Positions 32,599-40,721 of a stretch of 52,503 bases of DNA are shown here, piece after piece; the first letter of the stretch is position 1; each line of letters opens with the position of its first letter. The position numbers and the translations under genes were made by a program. Source of the stretch: Pseudomonas ovata (GTDB lineage Bacteria > Pseudomonadota > Gammaproteobacteria > Pseudomonadales > Pseudomonadaceae). The notes under the pieces were generated by a model. The model worked only from the letters and a program-made list of their open reading frames with translations, searched no databases and was not told where the DNA came from. The stretch is taken from NCBI RefSeq assembly GCF_003131185.1, contig NZ_QFFU01000035.1, forward strand, positions 1 to 52,503, in the 5' to 3' direction.

Positions 32599-34098
32599 AT
32601 GTCACTCAACCAACAGCTCACCGAGCATCTGAATCGCGGCACGGTCGGTTTTCCTACCGCCCTGGCCAGCACCATTGGCCTGATCATGGCCAGCCCGGTC
32701 ATCCTCACCGCCACCATGGGCTTCGGCATCGGCGGCAGCGCCTTCGCCCTGGCCATGATCGTGGCGGTGATCATGATGCTGGCCCAGGCCACCACCTTTG
32801 CCGAAGCCGCTTCGATCCTGCCGACCACCGGTTCGGTGTACGACTACATTAACTGTGGCATGGGGCGCTTTTTCGCGATCACCGGCACACTGTCGGCCTA
32901 CCTGATCGTGCATGTGTTTGCCGGCACCGCCGAGACGATCCTGGCCGGGGTCATGGCGCTGGTGAATTTCGAGCACCTCAATACTCTGGCGGAGTCGGCC
33001 GGTGGCTCCTGGCTGCTGGGCGTGGGTTTTGTCGTGGTACTGGGGGTCCTCAACGCGTTTGGTGTCAGCGCGTTCAGCAAGGTGGAAATCATCCTGACCT
33101 TCGGCATGTGGGTGACGCTGATGACCTTCGGTGTGCTGGGCCTGATCGCAGCGCCCGCCGTCGAACTGGACGGCCTGTTCGGCGTATCACTGGTGGGCAC
33201 CGACCTGATCACCATCCTGTCGCTGGTCGGCATGGCGATGTTCATGTTCGTGGGCTGCGAATTCGTTACACCGCTGGCACCGGACCTGCGCCAGTCGGCC
33301 AGGGTGCTGCCCAAGGCGATGATTCTCGGCCTGCTCGGCGTGGCCGCCTGCATGTTCATCTATGGCGCCGCGATGAAGCGCCAGGTCGAAAACGTGTTGC
33401 TCGATGCCGCCACCGGCGTGCACCTGCTGGACACGCCGATGGCCATTCCGAAATTTGCCGAGCAGGTGATGGGCGACATCGGCCCGATCTGGCTGGGCAT
33501 CGGTTTTCTGTTTGCAGGCGCGGCGACCATCAATACCCTGATGGCCGGTGTGCCGCGGATCATCTATGGCATGGCCGTCGATGGCGCGTTGCCCAAGGTG
33601 TTCACCTACCTGAGCCCGCGCTTCAAGACGCCGCTGCTGTGCATTCTGGTGGCGATGCTGATTCCATGCCTGCACGCCTGGTGGCTGGGTGGCAACGCCG
33701 ACAATATGATTCACCTGGTACTGGCCGCCGTCTGTGCCTGGAGCACCGCCTACCTGTTGGTGACAATCTCGGTGGTCAGCCTGCGTATCCGCCGTCCCGA
33801 CCTGCCGCGCGCCTACCGTTCACCGTGGTTCCCGTTGCCGCAGATCGTCTCCAGCGTCGGTATTCTGCTGGGCATGTGGTTCATTACGCCACCGGGCATG
33901 AACCCGGCCGATATCTATGTGCCGTTCGGCATCATGCTGGCGGCCACGGCGGCCTATGCGCTGTTCTGGACGCTGGTGGTGCAGCGCGTTCATCCGTTCA
34001 GGCCCGCCTCGGTCGAAGAAGTGCTGGCCAAAGAGTTCGCCAGCGAACCCGGCTTGCAGGCACAGGAGGCTGACCGTGCTGCTCTCAAGACTGTTTGA
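32599..34098 (+). CDS. APC-family amino acid/amine permease
   Basis: A 499-residue inner-membrane transporter with about 12 helices. The N-terminal GLIMASPVILTATMGFGIGG and later TFAEAASILPTTGSVYDY match the amino acid-polyamine-organocation superfamily, where the first helix break binds the substrate amine/carboxylate. Start ATG 32599 follows CAGGGGC; the longer frame has no good ribosome site. Its stop lies 23 bases inside the next gene. Context with FeaR-like and MoaF genes suggests an amine or amino acid substrate; which one is unknown. Confidence 0.88.
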   Translation: MSLNQQLTEHLNRGTVGFPTALASTIGLIMASPVILTATMGFGIGGSAFALAMIVAVIMMLAQATTFAEAASILPTTGSVYDYINCGMGRFFAITGTLSAYLIVHVFAGTAETILAGVMALVNFEHLNTLAESAGGSWLLGVGFVVVLGVLNAFGVSAFSKVEIILTFGMWVTLMTFGVLGLIAAPAVELDGLFGVSLVGTDLITILSLVGMAMFMFVGCEFVTPLAPDLRQSARVLPKAMILGLLGVAACMFIYGAAMKRQVENVLLDAATGVHLLDTPMAIPKFAEQVMGDIGPIWLGIGFLFAGAATINTLMAGVPRIIYGMAVDGALPKVFTYLSPRFKTPLLCILVAMLIPCLHAWWLGGNADNMIHLVLAAVCAWSTAYLLVTISVVSLRIRRPDLPRAYRSPWFPLPQIVSSVGILLGMWFITPPGMNPADIYVPFGIMLAATAAYALFWTLVVQRVHPFRPASVEEVLAKEFASEPGLQAQEADRAALKTV

Positions 34099-34657
34099 AG
34101 GCCTGAGCGCCGAACGTGACCCCAGCGGTTACCGTCCCGGCGTAACGCTTGAGCACCTGCGCCGCAACCTGGGCATCGCGGCCTGGCAACTGATCGAGCC
34201 GCGCAAGGCGCGCCTGAGCCTGCCGGACCTGAGCTGTGAAGTGCGCGAGCGCACCGAGTCGCAATTGCTGATGCACCTGGTGATGAGTGAGTTCGTCTTG
34301 ACGGTGCCCGCTGTAACCCGGTGCAGCGGTCGTTACGATATGCACCATACCGGGTCGATTCGTCGCACCGGGCTGCGCTGTCGGCATCGCGGTGGTGACG
34401 ACACAGCCCTGGCGGCATTGCGTCAGGCGCTGGAACTGGATCGCCCGCTGATCGAGGCGCTGATGCCGCTGGACTTCAAGCGCCTGACCCTGGAGGCGGC
34501 CGCGGGCCAGTGGATCGTGCGCCTGGAACACATGGGCGGCAGCGAAGTGGTCAATCGCATGCCGGCGTTCAGGCGCTATATCAGCATTGCCGGCGAGCAG
34601 AAAGCCGCGTTGTTTGCAGCGTTGAAAGCCCTGCAAAGGGTGTTGGCGCAGATCTAG
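34076..34657 (+). CDS. DUF3156 family protein
   Basis: A 193-residue cytoplasmic protein matching DUF3156, function unknown. It starts with GTG 34076 six bases after a perfect AGGAGG (34064-34069) placed inside the permease gene; the genes overlap by 23 bases, so they are coupled. A cysteine is present near residue 86. In Pseudomonas this family commonly follows APC permeases, suggesting it helps the transporter or its catabolic pathway. Confidence 0.75.
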   Translation: MLLSRLFEGLSAERDPSGYRPGVTLEHLRRNLGIAAWQLIEPRKARLSLPDLSCEVRERTESQLLMHLVMSEFVLTVPAVTRCSGRYDMHHTGSIRRTGLRCRHRGGDDTALAALRQALELDRPLIEALMPLDFKRLTLEAAAGQWIVRLEHMGGSEVVNRMPAFRRYISIAGEQKAALFAALKALQRVLAQI

Positions 34658-34664
34658 AAACATC

Positions 34665-34680
34665 TGGCACGTATCCTGCC
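34665..34680 (+). promoter_or_regulatory. Sigma-54 promoter candidate upstream of the FeaR-like gene
   Basis: TGGCACGTATCCTGCC matches the consensus TGGCACG-N4-TTGCW in the -24 element exactly and keeps the GG-N10-GC spacing. It lies 107 bases before ATG 34772. Confidence 0.55.
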
Positions 34681-34705
34681 TTTATCCGGTCAGTCGCATC
34701 CCTGT

Positions 34706-34741
34706 TGTGCGTATATTGTTAACATGTTATCAATGCGCACA
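34706..34741. promoter_or_regulatory. Nested dyad operator candidate upstream of the FeaR-like gene
   Basis: The core TTGTTAACATGTTATCAA (34717-34734) is an 18-base palindrome with one mismatched pair. Outer arms TGTGCG (34706) and CGCACA (ending 34741) extend it imperfectly. It lies 30 bases before the start codon, fitting autoregulation by the encoded protein or the TetR neighbour. Confidence 0.5.
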
Positions 34742-34771
34742 TAACAAGAATGACTTATCAGAGAGGTAGGT

Positions 34772-35734
34772 ATGCACGCTGATCAAACCGCCCGTAATGG
34801 CCTTGAGCAATGGAATGCCAGGCTGCACGCCATCTGTGGTCGCTTCGACACCGAGCTGGCATTCAATCGTTCACTGTTCATCGGTGAAATTCACACCTGG
34901 TCCCGCTCCGGTCTTGAACTGGCCAGCCTGCGCACCAATGCCGGCAATATCCTGCGTCAGGCCGGCAGTGCCGACCAGGACAACGACCAGGACTGTTTTC
35001 TGGTCAGCCAGCGCAGCGGGTATTCGCAGGTCACCCAGCATGGCCTGAGCATCAAGCTGGCGCCGGGCGACCTGTTGCTGATGGATTCCACCGGCTCCTG
35101 TGAAATCACCCCGTTCGGCCTGATTGAGCACGCTTCGCTGTCCTTGCCGCGCCAGGATGTGCTCAAGGCCATGAAGCACGAACGCCTGACCTTCGGCAAA
35201 GTCTCGGCCACTCGCACTTGTGGGCGCATGTTGCATGTGCTGATGGACCAGATGTGCAAGGACACCGGCGCCGAAGAAATGCCCGACAGCGACGAGCACG
35301 GCTTGCAGAACGCACTGGTTTCCCTGTTGCCCTCGGCGCTGGAACACAGCCAGGCGCAGTGTCCGGAACTCGGGGCGCTGGGCAATGCCAACCTGCGCAG
35401 TTATGTGCAGAAGCTTATCGACGAGTCCCTCGGCCAGCCGGGCCTGACGCCATCGGCCCTGGCCACACGCCTGAATATTTCCGTACGGCACCTGTACCGC
35501 CTGTTCGAAGATGAAGGCGACAGCGTGTGCCGCTATATCCAGCGCGCACGGCTCAAGCGCAGCGCCGAAGACCTGGCCAATCCTTTTTTGCGCAGCGAGT
35601 CGATCACCACCATTGCCTACAAGTGGGGCTTTACCGATTCGGCGCATTTCAGCCGCTCGTTCAAGAAACAGTTCGAGCAATCGCCCAAGGACTTTCGCAG
35701 TTATCGGCTGACCCATGCAGCGGGGGCGGCGTGA
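34772..35734 (+). CDS. AraC-family regulator, FeaR-like
   Basis: A 320-residue regulator with an N-terminal cupin-like sensing domain (about 15-190; APGDLLLMDSTGSCEI is the typical jelly-roll strand pair) and two C-terminal helix-turn-helix motifs (about 225-310; TPSALATRLNISVRHLYRLF and ITTIAYKWGFTDSAHFSRSF). The organisation and length match FeaR, which activates aromatic amine oxidation (tynA-feaB) in E. coli. It probably activates the amine-type genes around it; the inducer is unknown. AGAGAGG lies seven bases before ATG 34772. Confidence 0.82.
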   Translation: MHADQTARNGLEQWNARLHAICGRFDTELAFNRSLFIGEIHTWSRSGLELASLRTNAGNILRQAGSADQDNDQDCFLVSQRSGYSQVTQHGLSIKLAPGDLLLMDSTGSCEITPFGLIEHASLSLPRQDVLKAMKHERLTFGKVSATRTCGRMLHVLMDQMCKDTGAEEMPDSDEHGLQNALVSLLPSALEHSQAQCPELGALGNANLRSYVQKLIDESLGQPGLTPSALATRLNISVRHLYRLFEDEGDSVCRYIQRARLKRSAEDLANPFLRSESITTIAYKWGFTDSAHFSRSFKKQFEQSPKDFRSYRLTHAAGAA

Positions 35735-35758
35735 CGGGTGCAGGTTCCGGCGTGCGGT

Positions 35759-35787
35759 TTGACCCGTGCAGAAGGGACTCTTATAGT
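35759..35787 (+). promoter_or_regulatory. Sigma-70 promoter of the TetR gene
   Basis: TTGACC, a 17-base spacer, then TATAGT. Good match in both elements and ideal spacing, ending 54 bases before the ATG. Confidence 0.65.
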
Positions 35788-35797
35788 GGCCCGTTTT

Positions 35798-35817
35798 GCG
35801 ACCTATCGTTAGGTCGC
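35798..35817. promoter_or_regulatory. Operator-like palindrome of the TetR gene
   Basis: GCGACCTA-TCGT-TAGGTCGC has perfect eight-base arms and covers the expected transcription start of the promoter just upstream, a common layout for TetR autorepression. Confidence 0.65.
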
Positions 35818-35840
35818 GCACTTTGCCAGGACATGGATTG

Positions 35841-36431
35841 ATGAAAACCCTGAGTGCTTCGGCCGAGCGAATCTGTGGCCTGGCCATCGAGCATTTTGCC
35901 GAGCGTGGCTATGACGGCTCGTCGCTCAATGACATTGCGACCCTGGCCAATATGCGCAAGCCGTCGCTCTACGCGCACTTTGCCAGCAAGGATGACCTGT
36001 ACCTGATCGTGTTCGAGCGAGCCCTGGAAAACGAGCGGCTGTACATGGAAAGTGGTTTCAGCGCTGACAGTGAACTGAATGCCGTGCCGGGCCGCGAGCA
36101 TGTCGAGCAGATGGCCGAGCGTCACCGGACCTCGGCATCGCTGCGCTTTTTACTGCGTGCGGCGTTCTATCCGCCCACGGCGTTGCGCCCGGTGATCAGT
36201 GCCGGGTTCGAGGGCTATCTGGCGGTGCTGCGCGAACGCTTTGTGCATTTGCTCGGGCAGCGTTACCCCTTTATGGACGAGGGCGACCGGCAGCTGCTCG
36301 CCGATGCCTACCAGGGCATCGTCGACAGCCTGCATGTGGAGTTGATCTACGCCACGCCCGAAGCCTATGACAGAAGGCTCAAGGCGCTGTGGCGTCTGTT
36401 CTGCGATTCATTGTCGCTGATGCAGCGTTGA
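35841..36431 (+). CDS. TetR-family transcriptional regulator
   Basis: A 196-residue repressor with the TetR N-terminal helix-turn-helix (AIEHFAERGYDGSSLNDIAT followed by LANMRKPSLYAHFASKDDL, residues about 14-55) and a ligand-binding C-terminal domain of unknown ligand. ATG 35841 is used because AGGA lies nine bases upstream and family similarity begins there. It converges with the cupin gene, six bases apart. A perfect palindrome overlaps its promoter start, so it is probably autoregulated. Confidence 0.85.
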   Translation: MKTLSASAERICGLAIEHFAERGYDGSSLNDIATLANMRKPSLYAHFASKDDLYLIVFERALENERLYMESGFSADSELNAVPGREHVEQMAERHRTSASLRFLLRAAFYPPTALRPVISAGFEGYLAVLRERFVHLLGQRYPFMDEGDRQLLADAYQGIVDSLHVELIYATPEAYDRRLKALWRLFCDSLSLMQR

Positions 36432-36437
36432 GGCCGA

Positions 36438-36803
36438 TCAGGCCACTGCGAAGTAATGCTTCACGAAGCTCTCGCTGACCACTTCCCACAGCACCGGCGT
36501 GCCTTTGTTCACAAACCAGCTGTCGCCGGGCTGGTAGCGGCTGACGGCACCGGTCGATTCATCGGTCAGCACCAGCTCGCCGGTGACCACGGTGGCGTGT
36601 TCATCGAATGGGTAGACCATGCGGAACTTGCCCTGGGTGGTGCCGAAGTAGGCACTGCTGACCGGATCGGTCGGTGCGCCGAAGGTCATCTTGCCGAAGG
36701 CCTGGACATCGCCTTCCAGCACGGTCGAGCCCATATCGGCTACAGGGCCCCAGGCATCGAGTTCGCTCAATTGGACAGCTTTGTTGATTACGGTAAGGGT
36801 CAT
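36438..36803 (-). CDS. Cupin domain protein
   Basis: A 121-residue single-cupin protein. Visible features are the strand EHATVVTGELVLTDESTG and the turn PGDSWFVNKGTPVLWEV, with His near residue 68 as a possible metal ligand. This is the DUF861-like class often encoded beside FAD-dependent amine oxidoreductases. It is the last gene of the minus-strand operon, 28 bases after the FAD gene, with a strong AGGAGC site. Confidence 0.8.
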   Translation of the reverse strand: MTLTVINKAVQLSELDAWGPVADMGSTVLEGDVQAFGKMTFGAPTDPVSSAYFGTTQGKFRMVYPFDEHATVVTGELVLTDESTGAVSRYQPGDSWFVNKGTPVLWEVVSESFVKHYFAVA

Positions 36804-36831
36804 GGCAGTGCTCCTGTAGGAATGAAATGAA

Positions 36832-38130
36832 TCAGCGGCGACCGTTGAAGTAGCCGGATAATTGGTGAAAGGTCTTGCCGCCGGTCAGCAGCAGCGGGCG
36901 CAGCAGGTCCTTGGCGATGATGTCGGGGTGGCGGATGGCGCTGAGCAGGTCATAGCGCGCGGAGCCCTCGCTCATGCCCTCGGCCAGCACCTTGCAGATG
37001 ATGTGGCTGGGGGTGACGCCAAATCCCGAGTAGCCCTGCACGTAGAACACATTGCGCCGGCCGTTGAGCGTGCCCAGTTGCGGAAACAGGTTGGCACCGG
37101 TGGCCATCGGTCCGCCCCAGGCCAGGTCGATCCTGACGTCCTTGAGGTACGGGAACACCTTGAGCATCAGGCGCCGGTTCCAGGCCTTGAGGTCGCGGGG
37201 GATGTGCTCGATGAACGGCGTGGCCGAGCCGAACAGCAGGCGGTTTTCGCGGGTGACCCGGTAATAGTCGATCACCGGCCGAATGTCGCTGTAGGCACCG
37301 CGAATCGGGCTGATGCGCTGGATCAGTTCTTCCGGCAATGGCTCGGTGACCATCTGGAAGGCATAGGTGTTGACGGTGGTTCTGTGCAGTTGCGGTTCGA
37401 GCTTGTTGAGGAAACTGTCGCAGGCCCACAGCAGCTTGCTGGCCTTGACCGAGCCGCGCCCGGTGCGCACGGTAATGCGCTTGCCGTATTGCACCTCCAG
37501 CGCCGGGCTGTGTTCATAAATGCGCACGCCCAGCCCGCTCAGGGCCTTGGCCTCGCCCAGCAGCAGGTTCAGCGAATGCACATGGCCGCCGCCCATGTGC
37601 AGCAGGGCGCTGCCATAGACATCGGAGCCGATGATCTGCTTCACCTCGGCACCGGCCAGAAAGCGGATCTCGTCCTTGTTGTTGATTGACTTGAAGTCGC
37701 GCTCCCAGTTGCGCAGGGTCTGCTCCTGGCGCTTGTTGAAGCCCAGGTAGCCGTAGCCGTGGCAGAAGTCGGCGTCGATGTCGTAGCGGGCGATGCGCTC
37801 CTTGATGATCCCGGCGCCCAGCTCGCTGATCTCGAAGATCTCGCGGATGCCGCTTTCGCCGACGCTGCTGCGGATCTTCTCCAGGTCGTGGCCGATGCCG
37901 GCCATGATCTGCCCGCCATTGCGCCCGGTGCCGCCAAACCCCAGGTAGCGTGCTTCGAGCACCACGATGTTGGTGATGCCTTTTTCAGCCAGCTCAAGCG
38001 CGGTATTGATGCCCGAGAAACCGCCGCCGATGACTACCACGTCGGCCTCGACGTCGTGTTCGAGCGTCGGAAAACTCAGGTTGTATTTTTTCGTCGCTGA
38101 GTAATAGGTCGGCGTTTCGATAGTGATCAT
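36832..38130 (-). CDS. FAD-dependent amine oxidoreductase (PuuB/DAO family)
   Basis: A 432-residue DAO-fold enzyme. The N-terminal dinucleotide motif VVVIGGGFSGINTALELAEKG (GxGxxG near residue 35) is followed by the FAD-contact GTGRNGGQIM, a hallmark of the gamma-glutamylputrescine oxidase (PuuB/OrdL) group, and the C-terminal GYSGFGVTPSH closing the FAD site. It should oxidise an amine or imino compound to an aldehyde or imine with oxygen as acceptor. Start ATG 38130 is chosen by family length. No aldehyde dehydrogenase lies adjacent. Confidence 0.85.
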   Translation of the reverse strand: MITIETPTYYSATKKYNLSFPTLEHDVEADVVVIGGGFSGINTALELAEKGITNIVVLEARYLGFGGTGRNGGQIMAGIGHDLEKIRSSVGESGIREIFEISELGAGIIKERIARYDIDADFCHGYGYLGFNKRQEQTLRNWERDFKSINNKDEIRFLAGAEVKQIIGSDVYGSALLHMGGGHVHSLNLLLGEAKALSGLGVRIYEHSPALEVQYGKRITVRTGRGSVKASKLLWACDSFLNKLEPQLHRTTVNTYAFQMVTEPLPEELIQRISPIRGAYSDIRPVIDYYRVTRENRLLFGSATPFIEHIPRDLKAWNRRLMLKVFPYLKDVRIDLAWGGPMATGANLFPQLGTLNGRRNVFYVQGYSGFGVTPSHIICKVLAEGMSEGSARYDLLSAIRHPDIIAKDLLRPLLLTGGKTFHQLSGYFNGRR

Positions 38131-38264
38131 GGTGCAGGCCCAGGGTAATGAAGACTCAACGGCCGCGCCGTGAAGCGCTGCGCCGATGAGGCTTATTAAG
38201 GGCCAGCAGGCCACAGGCTGTCTTGCCTGAGTGTGACGGCGGACTTGTATGTGTTTGCCAGCCT

Positions 38265-39026
38265 TCAGTCGATGTTTGCCAGTGTCTCGGGCAGCGTGGC
38301 CCCGCCATCAACAATGATCGTCTGGCCGGTGACATAGCCGGCCAGGTCCGATGCCAGGTAAAGCATGGCGTTGGCAATGTCGGCCGGGGCGCCCAGCCGG
38401 CCCAGTGGCACGCCCTTGGCAATGCGTTCGCTGAGGCCGTTATCACCCAGGTTGCCCATGGCCGGGGTGGCGATCATGCCCGGCTCCACACCGTTGACCC
38501 GGATACCCAGGGGTGCCAGTTCCAGGGCGGCGCTGCGGATGAAGCCGTTGACCCCGGCCTTGGACGCGGCGTAATGGCTCAGGCCTGGAAACGCGACCCT
38601 GGGACCTGTGACCGAGGAGGTGACCAGCACAGTGCCGCGCCCTTGCTGCCTGAAGTGCGGCAGGGCGGCCTGGGTCAGCCAGAACAGCGCTGAAAGGTTC
38701 ACATCCAGCGTGCGCTGCAGAATGGCCGGGGTGATCTGCTCGAACGGTGTCAGCGGAAAGTAGCCGGCGTTGTGCACCAGCACATCAAGCCGGTCCAGGC
38801 GGGTGAGCAAGGCCACGATAGCCTCGCGGTCGGCCAGGTCGACGCCCTGGGCCTCGACCTGACGGCCCTGTTGGCGCAGGTTGTGGGCCAGCGTCTCGGC
38901 CCCCTGCAGGTTCAGGTCGGCAATCACCACCCGGGCACCCCGGGCGCTGAAGGCTTCGACGATGGCCTGGCCGATGCCTTGGGCACCACCGGTGACCAGT
39001 ACGGTGTGTCCGGTAAAGTCGAGCAT
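38265..39026 (-). CDS. Short-chain dehydrogenase/reductase 1
   Basis: A 253-residue classical SDR. NAD(P)-binding TGGAQGIG is at about residues 12-19, NAG in VHNAGYF near 87, catalytic Ser in VTSSVTG near 137 and the YAASK active site near 152. The cofactor strand ends in Asp (VVIADLNLQG), which favours NAD(H). The start ATG shares one base with the stop of the second SDR gene (TGATG), so they are coupled. It probably oxidises a hydroxyl group of the amine substrate or its product. Confidence 0.88.
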   Translation of the reverse strand: MLDFTGHTVLVTGGAQGIGQAIVEAFSARGARVVIADLNLQGAETLAHNLRQQGRQVEAQGVDLADREAIVALLTRLDRLDVLVHNAGYFPLTPFEQITPAILQRTLDVNLSALFWLTQAALPHFRQQGRGTVLVTSSVTGPRVAFPGLSHYAASKAGVNGFIRSAALELAPLGIRVNGVEPGMIATPAMGNLGDNGLSERIAKGVPLGRLGAPADIANAMLYLASDLAGYVTGQTIIVDGGATLPETLANID

Positions 39027-39814
39027 CAGGCACCTCCCAGGTGGGTGTAGGCCAGTGTGGGCACATCGACGACGCTGGAGCCGCCATCGGCCACCAGCAT
39101 GGCGCCGGTGATGATGCTGGCCTCGCTGCTGATCAGAAAGCGGCACAGGCTGGCGATTTCTTCCGGCAGGGCCGGGCGGCGCAGCGGTACATCGGCAGTC
39201 ACCCGGGCATAGGCCGCGTCCAGGTCTTCGGCGTAGTGCGCCATCAACGGCTGCATTTCTTCATCGGCCATCGGTGTGCGTACCCAGCCGGGGCACACGC
39301 AATTGACCCGAACGCCCAGCGGCCCGTAGTCGCGGGCCAGCGAGCGGTTCAGGCCCAGCAATGCGTGTTTGGCAGTGGTGTAGCCGCACACTTCAGGGCC
39401 GGCCGCCACCGAGGCGATCGAGCCCAGCAGCACGATGCTGCCACGCCGCTCGATCAGCAGCGGCAGGCAGGCCCGGGCACTGTAGAACGCGCTGTCCAGG
39501 TTGCTGCGCAGTGCCGCTTGCCACGATTCGGGGCTGGTTTCGGTGGCGCTGCCCAGGCCGTGGCCGCCGGCACAGGCCAGCAGTGCATTGAGGCCACCGA
39601 AACGCTGGCGAATCTGTTCGATGAAACTGTCCCAGGTGCTTGGGCATGCAGCGTCGCCGACCAGCACCAGGGCGCCGGTGTCGGCCGCGACGCGCTCCAG
39701 CGGTTCGCGGCGGCGCCCCACCAGCACCAGGTTGGCGCCGTCGGCGGCCAGGCGCCGGGCACAGGCTTCGCCGATGCCGGTGCCGGCCCCGGTGATCAGG
39801 AAGGTCTCAGGCAT
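39026..39814 (-). CDS. Short-chain dehydrogenase/reductase 2
   Basis: A 262-residue SDR with TGAGTGIG near residues 9-16, catalytic Ser in LLGSIASVA, and YTTAK near 152. The cofactor strand reads LVLVGRRREPLERV; the basic run after it favours NADP(H). The usual NNAG is replaced by ACAGG. ATG 39814 lies eight bases inside the end of moaF, with GGAG upstream. It forms a coupled pair with SDR 1. Confidence 0.85.
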   Translation of the reverse strand: MPETFLITGAGTGIGEACARRLAADGANLVLVGRRREPLERVAADTGALVLVGDAACPSTWDSFIEQIRQRFGGLNALLACAGGHGLGSATETSPESWQAALRSNLDSAFYSARACLPLLIERRGSIVLLGSIASVAAGPEVCGYTTAKHALLGLNRSLARDYGPLGVRVNCVCPGWVRTPMADEEMQPLMAHYAEDLDAAYARVTADVPLRRPALPEEIASLCRFLISSEASIITGAMLVADGGSSVVDVPTLAYTHLGGA

Positions 39815-40631
39815 CGTCGCCGTACTCCGTGACATTGAGCAGGCGGCAGTACGAGGCCACGGGGAAGTTGCTCAGCGTGTCAAAGGTATCGCCGGCATAG
39901 CCGTAGATCTTGCCGTCGCTGCGATGCTGCTGCAGGTCGATGACGATCAGGCCCAGGGTCGGCACGATCTTTTCGCGCCACACGAACAGGTACAGTTGCT
40001 CGGCAATCTTGTAGTAATGCGCACGGTCGGTGTCGCACAAACCCTGTTCCACCCCCTTGATGCACTGCCAGGTGTAATAGTCGCGGTTCAGGTAGATGTG
40101 CTCGTAGACCTCAGTGGGGCTGTAGCGGTACAGGTTGCGCACACCGGTCAGTTCATCGGTGGGCGCATGCGGGCAGGCGCCTTCCTGCCAGGGTTGATTG
40201 AGGCTGCCGTGCAGGAATTCGGCTTGTACACCGGTCAGTTGCTTGCCGGCCAGGGCGCGGGCATACAGGCCTTCGCGGGTGTCGGCGGCTTCGGGCAGGC
40301 GTCCGATCACGGCGGTGAACGAAGCGCTCAGGGTGTCGAGTACCAGGCTGATCGACCAGTGCTGGCCGCCTTCATGCTTGAGGAAATCCACCAGGTAGAT
40401 GCCTGCCCGCAAGGAGGTGGCGCGGTATGGCGCACTGCCGGTGCTGTGGCCATCGGCCGCCTGCCAGTGCACCTGCTCGGCATCGAAGCGGTGGCTGATC
40501 TGCCAGCCATTGGCGAAATTGAGTTCGAACGCCTGGCCTGCCAGTTCGACAACGTTGGGCAGAATGAAGGATTCGGTGGCAAAGCCATCGGCCAGGGCGC
40601 CGACGGTGATCCAGTCGTTTTGGGTGCTCAT
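39807..40631 (-). CDS. moaF: MoaF family protein (monoamine-regulon type)
   Basis: A 274-residue protein matching MoaF, with the two related halves of the family: the N-terminal domain carries ELNFANGWQISHRFDAEQVHW and the C-terminal domain carries LYLFVWREKIVPTLGLIVID and DGKIYGYAGDTFDTL. These are calycin-like beta-barrel halves. MoaF was first described as a tyramine-induced ~30 kDa protein of the Klebsiella monoamine regulon; the database name 'molybdenum cofactor biosynthesis protein F' is a naming accident. Its biochemical role is unknown. It is the first gene of the operon moaF-SDR2-SDR1-FAD-cupin. Confidence 0.82.
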   Translation of the reverse strand: MSTQNDWITVGALADGFATESFILPNVVELAGQAFELNFANGWQISHRFDAEQVHWQAADGHSTGSAPYRATSLRAGIYLVDFLKHEGGQHWSISLVLDTLSASFTAVIGRLPEAADTREGLYARALAGKQLTGVQAEFLHGSLNQPWQEGACPHAPTDELTGVRNLYRYSPTEVYEHIYLNRDYYTWQCIKGVEQGLCDTDRAHYYKIAEQLYLFVWREKIVPTLGLIVIDLQQHRSDGKIYGYAGDTFDTLSNFPVASYCRLLNVTEYGDDA

Positions 40632-40694
40632 CGGTTAAGTACTCGTGCGGTGAATGATGAGCACGATGGTGCCGGGGCAGGGGCGCGGGCGGTA

Positions 40695-40710
40695 TCAACC
40701 GGATGGTTGA
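40695..40710. promoter_or_regulatory. Dyad in the moaF promoter region
   Basis: TCAACC-GGAT-GGTTGA lies between the LuxR-type gene and moaF, 64 bases upstream of the moaF start. It could be the binding site of the LuxR-type regulator. Confidence 0.45.
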
Positions 40711-40721
40711 GGCAGACGGTT

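Noticed and set aside
39807..40631. Molybdenum cofactor role for the moaF product
   Set aside because: The name comes from the monoamine regulon and clashes with molybdopterin genes; no molybdenum genes are in the window.
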